Source: an uncultured Clostridia bacterium | Lineage (GTDB): Bacteria; Bacillota; Clostridia; Christensenellales; UBA1242 | Direction: 5' to 3' | NCBI GenBank assembly: GCA_944376785.1 | Contig: CALWDV010000071.1 | Coordinates: 1-5,056 of the forward strand | Length of the DNA stretch: 5,056 bases | Shown here: positions 1 through 4,754 of the stretch, piece after piece | How the letters are laid out: every line of letters starts with the position of its first letter | Position numbering within the stretch: the first letter of the stretch is position 1 | The notes under the pieces: generated by a model | The model's database searches: none | What the model saw: the letters and a program-made list of their open reading frames with translations, nothing else | What the model was told of the DNA's origin: nothing | Position numbers and translations under genes: made by a program

Positions 1-650
1 TCATAGAAGGTTTCATTATCTTTTAAATTAATATTTTCCATTTCTTCTTCAATAATACTTTTGTTGGTTAAAACCTGAGAAATGCTATCATTTTTTTGTT
101 TTAATAAAACATTTTCGTCAACATCTTTGTTGTCAATTTCATTAAAATCAACATCTTCACTAAACGAGTTGGGTGAAAGTTCTTGGTTTATTAACTCTTC
201 AATTTCATCATTTGAAACATCAAACATTTCGTCTAAATCAATATCTTTTTTTGTGTTAACAACATTTTCTTTTTTAACTTCTTGTTTTAAAAGTTGCAAG
301 TTTTCAATAATTTCTTCTTTTAATTCATTTTTGCAGTCACTTCCCCAAATTAAAGGAATAACCTTGTTTGGTTCATCTTCCATTAAAACGCAACTAAGTG
401 TGTTGTTTAAATCCAAGTTGTTAAGTTTAAAGTTGTATGTATTATTGTTAATTAAGTTAACATTTTGTTTAAAAACTTGTTTTTTATTTTGTGCTAAAGC
501 CAAAATTAAGTTTGGTTTGTTGGTAATGTTAAAGCATTTTAATGTTCCATAAACTCCATCATTGTTTTTCACTAATGTTAATATGGCACTTCCATTATAG
601 TTTTTTACTGTTGGATTGTTTAACACAATAATTTTTTTATAGGTTGTCAT
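1..650 (-). CDS. Uncharacterised protein, N-terminal part (3' end off window)
   Basis: I do not recognise this gene. It reads leftward from an ATG at 650-648, preceded by GGAGG (659-655) with only four bases between, and stays open for 216 codons to the window edge, so the C-terminus is missing. The protein starts MTTYKKIIVLNN. Residues 1 to about 105 alternate hydrophobic and polar positions like a small beta-rich domain, with landmarks NGSAILTL (19-26), VYGTLKCF (33-40), LILALAQNKKQVFKQN (48-63) and VIPLIWGS (97-104). Residues from about 106 onward are rich in Asp, Glu, Asn and Lys and look helical or disordered. No signal peptide, membrane segment or catalytic motif is visible. It is transcribed divergently from spo0A and shares the intergenic region that holds two Spo0A boxes, so control by Spo0A is possible but inferred. 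The opposite-strand frame here is Ser/Phe/Leu-rich and lacks a ribosome binding site, as expected of an antisense shadow. That this is a gene is fairly sure; its function is unknown. Confidence 0.8.
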   Translation of the reverse strand, partial: MTTYKKIIVLNNPTVKNYNGSAILTLVKNNDGVYGTLKCFNITNKPNLILALAQNKKQVFKQNVNLINNNTYNFKLNNLDLNNTLSCVLMEDEPNKVIPLIWGSDCKNELKEEIIENLQLLKQEVKKENVVNTKKDIDLDEMFDVSNDEIEELINQELSPNSFSEDVDFNEIDNKDVDENVLLKQKNDSISQVLTNKSIIEEEMENINLKDNETFY

Positions 651-749
651 TTTTCCTCCACTTAATAATAATTCTTCATATATTTTATATTACAATTAAA
701 TGTAAAAGTTTAATTTACAATTAGATAAAAAAACTAATTATGAGTTAAT

Positions 750-757
750 ATGTCGAA
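750..757 (+). promoter_or_regulatory. Spo0A box (distal)
   Basis: ATGTCGAA matches the Spo0A box consensus TTGTCGAA at seven of eight bases, including the full TGTCGAA core. It lies 100 bases upstream of the leftward gene's start codon and about 265 bases upstream of the spo0A -10 element. That position suits control of the leftward gene at least as well as spo0A. Binding is inferred from the motif. Confidence 0.55.
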
Positions 758-930
758 TTAAAATTAATTGAAGTTATAAAAGTTTTAATTTTAGTTAAAA
801 AAATATTAAATTTTATGTTATTAATGAAAAACCTTTTTAATTTAATAGAAAATTACTTTAATAATTAAAAACTTATGTTTTAATGTATAAATTGATTATT
901 TCTTATAATAACAATTAAAAATAAAATATT

Positions 931-938
931 TTCGACAA
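931..938 (-). promoter_or_regulatory. Spo0A box (proximal to spo0A)
   Basis: On the minus strand this reads TTGTCGAA, an exact match to the eight-base Spo0A box, flanked by A/T bases as in the extended consensus. It lies about 80 bases upstream of the spo0A -10 element and in the opposite orientation to the distal box. Autoregulation through such boxes is known for spo0A in Bacillus and clostridia; here it is inferred. Confidence 0.65.
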
Positions 939-1017
939 TTTACTTTAATTTTATTAAATATGTTTGTTTATTTAACAATTTTTTAATTTTAATTAAAACG
1001 CATTTTTGTGTTTTTAG

Positions 1018-1026
1018 TGCTATAAT
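1018..1026 (+). promoter_or_regulatory. Extended -10 promoter of spo0A
   Basis: TGC-TATAAT gives a perfect -10 hexamer with the TG extension one base upstream. No good -35 is present at 16-18 bases (around 997-1004), which is acceptable for an extended -10 site. Transcription would start near 1033 and leave a leader of about 90 bases before the spo0A start codon. I could not find a convincing sigma-H promoter, the other expected control of spo0A. Confidence 0.5.
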
Positions 1027-1122
1027 TGACTTGTTGTTATGGCAAATAAAGTGTTAACAAAATAAGGTTAATTGGGGGACTTTGGCATAATAAAAAACAT
1101 TATAAATGGAGATTAGGTCTAA

Positions 1123-1902
1123 ATGGGAAATTTATCAAAAACAAAAATTATTTTAGTAGATAACAATGAGCAAATGAGAAAAACTTTAAAGGAGCAACTC
1201 TCAAACGGAGAAGTGGAAGTTGTTGCCGATTTTTTAGATGCAATTAGTGCATTAAACTATATTAAAGAAAATGAAGTTGATGTTGTGGTTACAGATATTG
1301 TTTTACCAAACATTGATGGTTATGAATTTTTAGAAGCTTTAAACAAACTAGGATTAAAGTATCGCCCAAAAATTTTAATACTTTCAGCACTTAGCAGTGA
1401 TAATTTTGTTAATAAAGCACTAAATTATGGTGCTGATTATTACATGGTCAAACCTTGTGATATTAATGTTTTAAAAGAAAGAATTAAAGAACTAAAAAAT
1501 GGTGAATCATATAAAGAAGCAGTAACAGAAATAAAAACAATAAAACCAAGAAATAAACAATTAGAAGAAAAAATAACCAATATTTTTATTACTGTTGGAA
1601 TTCCTGCACACATTAAAGGTTATCAATTTTTGCGTGAAGCAATAAAAATGGCAATAGATAACCCTGAAATTATTAACAGCATAACAAAAAAATTGTATCC
1701 AAGCATTGCAGAACGTTTTGAAACAACTGCTTCAAAAGTTGAAAGAGCAATTCGTCATGCTATTGAAGTTGCTTGGAATAGGGGAAAAATTGAAAATATT
1801 AATGCTTTGTTTGGAATTAGAGTTTATTCTAATAATGAAAAACCAACTAATGGTGAATTTATTGCACTAGTTGCAGATAAAATGTTAATTGAAGGGGCTT
1901 AA
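1123..1902 (+). CDS. spo0A: Stage 0 sporulation response regulator Spo0A
   Basis: This is the master transcription factor for entry into sporulation, a cytoplasmic response regulator that binds 0A boxes when phosphorylated. The 259 residues are close to the family's usual 260-275. The receiver domain covers about residues 8-124, with acidic pocket VDNN (12-15), phospho-acceptor Asp58 in TDIVLPNIDG, Ser88 at the conserved Thr/Ser position and Lys110-Pro111. A short linker leads to the Spo0A-specific DNA-binding domain (about 149-259). Its landmarks are VGIPAHIKGYQFLREAI (158-174), LYPSIAERF (191-199) and recognition helix SKVERAIRHAIEVAW (204-218), almost identical to the Bacillus protein. The second pocket Asp is Asn14 here. 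GGAG at 1108-1111 precedes the ATG. Unusually, spoIVB is not upstream; the neighbours are a divergent unknown gene and a zinc-ribbon protein. Two 0A boxes upstream suggest autoregulation. Identification is very secure. Confidence 0.98.
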   Translation: MGNLSKTKIILVDNNEQMRKTLKEQLSNGEVEVVADFLDAISALNYIKENEVDVVVTDIVLPNIDGYEFLEALNKLGLKYRPKILILSALSSDNFVNKALNYGADYYMVKPCDINVLKERIKELKNGESYKEAVTEIKTIKPRNKQLEEKITNIFITVGIPAHIKGYQFLREAIKMAIDNPEIINSITKKLYPSIAERFETTASKVERAIRHAIEVAWNRGKIENINALFGIRVYSNNEKPTNGEFIALVADKMLIEGA

Positions 1903-1919
1903 AAACATATAAAAATTTG

Positions 1920-1942
1920 CATAATTTTTTATTAAAATTATG
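1920..1942. repeat. A/T-only-style inverted repeat after spo0A
   Basis: A perfect nine-base inverted repeat, CATAATTTT (1920-1928) and AAAATTATG (1934-1942), flanks a five-base loop 17 bases after the spo0A stop codon. The stem has a single G-C pair and no T-tract follows on the plus strand, so it is at best a weak terminator or an mRNA 3'-end stabiliser. It ends 11 bases before the -35 of the next gene's promoter. Confidence 0.4.
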
Positions 1943-1953
1943 TATAAAAATGA

Positions 1954-1982
1954 TTTACAAGAATATAATATCTAACTATAAT
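1954..1982 (+). promoter_or_regulatory. Near-consensus sigma-A promoter of the zinc-ribbon gene
   Basis: TTTACA (1954-1959) and TATAAT (1977-1982) are separated by exactly 17 bases. The -10 is perfect and the -35 has one mismatch to TTGACA. Transcription would start near 1989, giving a leader of about 60 bases. This is the best vegetative promoter in the window. It suggests that the gene behind it is expressed during growth, independently of spo0A. Confidence 0.7.
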
Positions 1983-2050
1983 ATATTAACGTTAAATGGA
2001 GTGTTATTCATACATAGATTTAACAACAATTTAGTTAGGAGAAAAGTTTA

Positions 2051-2584
2051 ATGACAACTAAAAAACCAGTTTATATTAAATGCCCAAGATGTGAACTAAA
2101 CTATATTCAAAAAAAGGATAAATATTGTGAAGTTTGCAAACAAGAAATGAAAGCAGGAGCAATAGACGATGATGAACTTGAAGTTTATGATGAATTAGAA
2201 CTTTGCCCAGTTTGTCGTGTTAACTATATTAATGAAGGCGAAACAATGTGTGCTTCTTGTTTAGAAGAAAGCTTGGCAATTAACAAAGATGATGACGATG
2301 CAGATTGGCGTGAATATGTTGATAAAGATGAAGAAGATGACGATTTAGATTTGCTTCCAACAAATGACGCTGATGAAATAGATGAAGAACTTGATTCAAC
2401 ATTCTCAAAAGATTTAGACGCAGATTTTAAAGACGATTTTGATGACGTTGATGAACTTGATGAAGAACTTGAAACTGACGACCTAGATTTGGACCTTGAC
2501 CTTGACGACGTTGATGATGAAGACGACGAAGAAGATGAAGAGGACTATGATGAAGATGAAGACGATGAGGATGATGAAGATTAA
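2051..2584 (+). CDS. Twin zinc-ribbon protein with extreme acidic C-terminal tail, function unknown
   Basis: I cannot assign a function to this 177-residue protein. Its N-terminal part carries two four-cysteine modules of identical spacing, C-X2-C-X11-C-X2-C: Cys11/14/26/29 and Cys52/55/67/70. Both share the pattern CPxCxxNYI, which points to an internal duplication, and each should bind one zinc. Residues from about 79 to the end are dominated by Asp and Glu; the last 57 residues contain 42 acidic ones, with an alternating Asp-Leu stretch at 145-152. There is no signal peptide or membrane segment, so it is presumably cytoplasmic. The tail resembles that of RNA polymerase delta (RpoE), but the delta N-terminal domain is absent. 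AGGAG (2037-2041) precedes the ATG by nine bases. It has its own strong promoter and terminator. Nucleic-acid, RNA polymerase or basic-protein binding is a guess from composition. Confidence 0.9.
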   Translation: MTTKKPVYIKCPRCELNYIQKKDKYCEVCKQEMKAGAIDDDELEVYDELELCPVCRVNYINEGETMCASCLEESLAINKDDDDADWREYVDKDEEDDDLDLLPTNDADEIDEELDSTFSKDLDADFKDDFDDVDELDEELETDDLDLDLDLDDVDDEDDEEDEEDYDEDEDDEDDED

Positions 2585-2605
2585 TTTTTAATAGTATTAA
2601 AATTT

Positions 2606-2631
2606 AAGGGTGCTTTTGCACTCTTTTTTTT
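2606..2631 (+). terminator. Intrinsic terminator after the zinc-ribbon gene
   Basis: AAGGGTGC (2606-2613) pairs with GCACTCTT (2618-2625) around a TTTT loop, with one G-U wobble. A run of eight T (2624-2631) follows, partly paired in the lower stem. It lies about 20 bases after the stop codon and separates this gene from veg. Confidence 0.85.
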
Positions 2632-2681
2632 ACGAATAATAAAAACCTTTTTTGCAAATAATAATAAAAATTATTATTTTT

Positions 2682-2687
2682 GAGGTG
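2682..2687 (+). promoter_or_regulatory. Ribosome binding site fixing the veg start
   Basis: GAGGTG lies three bases ahead of the ATG at 2691. An in-frame TTG at 2652 would add 13 mostly hydrophobic residues but has no Shine-Dalgarno sequence and is not supported by the family's N-terminus, so 2691 is the start. Confidence 0.8.
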
Positions 2688-2690
2688 TTT

Positions 2691-2921
2691 ATGACTAATG
2701 CTGAAAAATTACAAAATGTTAAAGATGAAATATTTTGTTTAAAAGGTAAAGAACTTGATTTTTTGGTTAATAAGGGAAGAAAGAAAATAGTAAAGTTTAA
2801 TGGTATTATTGAAAGTGTTTATCCTAGTATGTTTGTTATTAAACCAAACGAAAATGTGGAATTGGACCGAACAAGTTTTTCATATAATGATGTTTTATGT
2901 GGAGACATTAGTTTTAAATAA
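2691..2921 (+). CDS. veg: Veg family protein
   Basis: This 76-residue protein belongs to the Veg family (DUF1021), small cytoplasmic beta-barrel-like proteins of Firmicutes. In Bacillus subtilis Veg is abundant in growing cells and promotes biofilm matrix expression by interfering with SinR; roles elsewhere are unclear. The family signature is plain: NKGRKKIVKFNGIIESVYPS (27-46) followed by MFVIK (47-51), then the closing FSYNDVLCGDISF (63-75). Bacillus Veg has about 86 residues, so this one is slightly short, mainly at the C-terminal end. The gene sits alone between two terminators. I could not identify a convincing promoter in the 59 bases between the upstream terminator and the start codon, which leaves its transcription start open; read-through from the zinc-ribbon gene is possible. 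The clustering of veg with sipL and spoIIR resembles clostridial gene order as I recall it. Confidence 0.9.
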   Translation: MTNAEKLQNVKDEIFCLKGKELDFLVNKGRKKIVKFNGIIESVYPSMFVIKPNENVELDRTSFSYNDVLCGDISFK

Positions 2922-2958
2922 TAAATTTTAAATTTAATTTTAATTTTTTTGTTTTTTT

Positions 2959-2994
2959 AATATGATAACTTTTTAAAAGTTGTCATATTTTTTT
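2959..2994 (+). terminator. Intrinsic terminator after veg
   Basis: AATATGATAACTTTT (2959-2973) pairs with AAAAGTTGTCATATT (2975-2989), a long stem with one T-G wobble whose innermost A-T pairs open to form the loop. T residues run on to 2994. The minus strand has no T-tract on the other side, so it acts rightward only. Its right arm overlaps a sigma-E-like -35 element. Confidence 0.8.
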
Positions 2995-3011
2995 ATTTTG
3001 AAAAGTAGAAT
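2983..3011 (+). promoter_or_regulatory. Possible sigma-E promoter of the sipL-like gene
   Basis: TCATATT (2983-2989) fits the sigma-E -35 consensus kmATATT completely. Fourteen bases downstream, AGTAGAAT (3004-3011) matches four of the seven fixed positions of the -10 consensus CATACAnT. Spacing and position (about 34 bases before the start codon) suit a mother-cell promoter, and sipL is sigma-E-controlled in Clostridioides difficile. The -10 is weak, so this is a candidate only. Confidence 0.35.
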
Positions 3012-3044
3012 AATAACGTAAAACAAAAAAATGGGGGATTTAAA

Positions 3045-4580
3045 ATGGCAATTGAACCAAAATATGAAAGGGTTTTAAGTTCAGAAAGAATTAAACTTGG
3101 TGTTACCCAGGCAGTTATTGAGTGCAAACTTCCTGCAAGTGAAAACAGCGAAATTGCAAAAATTTTGTGTGCAAATGCAAAAAGTTTTATTGTTAATGCA
3201 GAATGTGGAGATAAAGAAATAACATTTGGTGGAAATGTTAATTTTCAAGTTATTTATGAAGATGAAAATGGTGTTGCAAATGGTTTAGATTACACAGCCG
3301 ATTTTAAAGATAAATTTAATAACAATGAAATAACTAGCACAGCCATTCCAATTGTTAGCAGTTCGGTTGTTGATGTTAACACAAACATTAATGGTAATGA
3401 CATAAAAGTGGTCGCTATTGTTGAAATTGTTGTTGAAATTATAAAAAATTTAGAAGTTAATGCTTTAACTGGCGCAATGGGAAGCAATGTTTTTACTAAT
3501 TTAGAAACATTAAAAGTTTCAAGTTTTGCAGGAGTTTTAAGCGATAAATTTGATTCAACATATGATATTGAAATTAAAGATAACGTTTCAAAAGTTTTAG
3601 AAGTTTGTTGTTCACCATATATTGAAAGTGTTACTCCATATGAAAAATATGTTAAAGTTTTAGGTGGTGCCAACATTGACATTTGTTATGTTACAAGTGG
3701 CGAACAAAGTTTGCTTAGAACACAACAAGCCAAAGTTAAATTTGAACAAGAAGTTGCTCTTGATAATTTAACAGAAAATAGTTGCGTTCAAAGTATGCTT
3801 AACATTAATAATGCGTTAATTAAAATAACAACAAATATAGATACCGATTATGCCATTGTTAATTTAAACTTACCGTATGAATATTGTGGATATGCTTTTA
3901 ACCAAACAGAAATGGAAGTGGTTGATGACATTTTTTCAACTGATACATATTTAAATGTTAACACAGAAGGATTTAACACATTAGTTTGTGGTGGTAAATT
4001 AAATGTGGAACAAAAGGTTAGTGGTAGTGTTGAAAGTGAAGATAGAATTGTTGATGAAATTTTAGGAACTTGTTCAAACACAATAACTGTTGCAACAACC
4101 TTTGTGGAAAATGGTAATATGGTGTTAGAAGGTGTTGCAAGTACCACTGTTTTATATTTGAATAAAGAAAGCAACAGCACTTATTCAATGGTGGTTGAAA
4201 TGCCATTTTCTTTAAGTGAAAACGTTGGAGAAATTGACGATAGTTTTATTCCTGTGGTTAATGTTTCTTTGGGTGAAGTTAGTGCCAAAGTTAAACGTGG
4301 AAAAGAAATTGAAGTTAGTGCAACATTATTTGTTTTTGCTGATTTTTATAAAACAATTTCGGAAGCAGTAATAACAGAAGTTAGTGAAGCCGATGAAAAA
4401 CCTGAAAATATGTGTGTGTTAACTATTTATGTTGTTAAACCAAATGAAACCATTTGGGACATTGCAAAACAACTTAATGTTAGTCCTGATAGTTTATTAG
4501 AACAAAACCCACAAATTGAACTACCATTAGTTGGTGGCGAAAAACTAATTGTTTATAGACAAAAAGAAGTTTTGTTTTAA
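3045..4580 (+). CDS. sipL: SipL-like spore coat morphogenetic protein (SPOCS/DUF3794 repeats plus LysM)
   Basis: This 511-residue protein has the layout of SipL, the clostridial factor that binds SpoIVA on the forespore surface in the mother cell and is needed for coat encasement. I see three copies of the beta-rich SPOCS/DUF3794 unit, at about residues 20-90, 178-240 and 298-390, with landmarks FGGNVNFQVIYED (61-73), YVKVLGGANIDICYV (202-216) and NTLVCGGKLNVEQKV (311-325) followed by EGVASTTVLYL (362-372). A single LysM domain closes the protein (about 460-504: VVKPNETIWDIAKQLNVSP, then NPQI and a final GGEKLIVY). There is no signal peptide, which fits a mother-cell cytosolic coat protein. 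GGGGGA (3033-3038) sits six bases before the ATG. It lies between two terminators, next to spoIIR. In C. difficile the LysM contacts SpoIVA; that role is inferred here, and spoIVA is not in the window. Another LysM-SPOCS paralogue is the main alternative. Confidence 0.9.
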   Translation: MAIEPKYERVLSSERIKLGVTQAVIECKLPASENSEIAKILCANAKSFIVNAECGDKEITFGGNVNFQVIYEDENGVANGLDYTADFKDKFNNNEITSTAIPIVSSSVVDVNTNINGNDIKVVAIVEIVVEIIKNLEVNALTGAMGSNVFTNLETLKVSSFAGVLSDKFDSTYDIEIKDNVSKVLEVCCSPYIESVTPYEKYVKVLGGANIDICYVTSGEQSLLRTQQAKVKFEQEVALDNLTENSCVQSMLNINNALIKITTNIDTDYAIVNLNLPYEYCGYAFNQTEMEVVDDIFSTDTYLNVNTEGFNTLVCGGKLNVEQKVSGSVESEDRIVDEILGTCSNTITVATTFVENGNMVLEGVASTTVLYLNKESNSTYSMVVEMPFSLSENVGEIDDSFIPVVNVSLGEVSAKVKRGKEIEVSATLFVFADFYKTISEAVITEVSEADEKPENMCVLTIYVVKPNETIWDIAKQLNVSPDSLLEQNPQIELPLVGGEKLIVYRQKEVLF

Positions 4581-4605
4581 TAATAATATTGCCAATTACC
4601 CATTT

Positions 4606-4641
4606 AAAAGATGTTAGACAAAAATCTAACATCTTTTTTTT
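4606..4641 (+). terminator. Intrinsic terminator after the sipL-like gene
   Basis: AAAAGATGTTAGA (4606-4618) and TCTAACATCTTTT (4625-4637) form a perfect 13-base stem around loop CAAAAA, and T residues run from 4634 to 4641. It lies 25 bases after the stop codon and separates sipL from spoIIR. Confidence 0.93.
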
Positions 4642-4705
4642 GATAAAAAACAACAAAAATGTTTTAGTTTTAAAAATTTTCAACAAATTATAAAAATCTT
4701 TTACA

Positions 4706-4734
4706 GTTTTAACTTTTTAATTTAAGCAATAATT
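4706..4734 (+). promoter_or_regulatory. Possible sigma-F promoter of spoIIR
   Basis: AGCAATAATT (4725-4734) fits the forespore -10 consensus GgnrAnAnTw at every fixed position except the first G. GTTTT (4706-4710) matches four of five positions of the -35 consensus GywTA, with a spacer of 14 bases. Transcription would begin near 4741, leaving a short leader that just includes the ribosome binding site. spoIIR is sigma-F-dependent in studied spore formers. The surrounding A/T richness makes chance matches easy. Confidence 0.35.
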
Positions 4735-4754
4735 TTTTTGTAAGAGGTGAAAGT

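Larger units (their letters stand above)
651..1122. promoter_or_regulatory. Long divergent regulatory region between the unknown gene and spo0A
   Basis: This 472-base stretch has no credible gene. It is almost all A and T, with stop codons in every frame. It must hold the promoters of both divergent genes. On the spo0A side there is an extended -10 (1018-1026) and a leader of roughly 90 bases. On the leftward side only a weak pair is visible: TTTACA at 706-701 and TATATG at 682-677 (minus strand, 18-base spacer). Two Spo0A boxes (751-757 and 931-938) are the only strongly non-random words I see. No riboswitch-like fold was recognised in the spo0A leader. Confidence 0.75.

Noticed and set aside
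82..552. Plus-strand open frame of 156 codons opposite the leftward gene
   Set aside because: It is Ser/Phe/Leu-rich, has no ribosome binding site, and is the mirror of an Asn/Lys/Glu-rich gene on the minus strand that has a good start.
1033..1122. Riboswitch or attenuator in the spo0A leader
   Set aside because: The leader is about 90 bases and contains no hairpin of note, no known riboswitch core and no T-tract terminator.
2051..2584. RNA polymerase delta subunit (RpoE) as identity of the acidic protein
   Set aside because: Only the acidic tail is similar. The N-terminal delta domain is missing and zinc ribbons take its place, so tail composition alone is not enough to name it.
2660..2678. 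A/T palindrome AATAATAA/TTATTATT just before veg
   Set aside because: It contains no G-C pair and lies in a simple A/T-rich stretch. Such palindromes are expected by chance here, and no regulatory role can be supported.
2652..2690. Upstream TTG start extending Veg by 13 residues
   Set aside because: It has no Shine-Dalgarno sequence. The added residues are an Ile-rich translation of A/T repeats, and the ATG at 2691 has GAGGTG in place and fits the family length.
3290..4206. Several minus-strand open frames inside the sipL-like gene
   Set aside because: They are antisense shadows of a well-identified coding region, with low-complexity Thr/Ser/Leu content and no start signals.
3698..4541. TGGCGAA words at 3698-3704 and 4535-4541, matching the relaxed Spo0A box TGnCGAA
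   Set aside because: They lie inside the sipL coding sequence as Gly-Glu codons and match only the relaxed consensus. The same holds for TGACGAA on the minus strand at 120-114 in the leftward gene.
4480..4686. Minus-strand open frame spanning the end of sipL and its terminator
   Set aside because: It runs through the sipL 3' end and the terminator hairpin, lacks a ribosome binding site and resembles no family.
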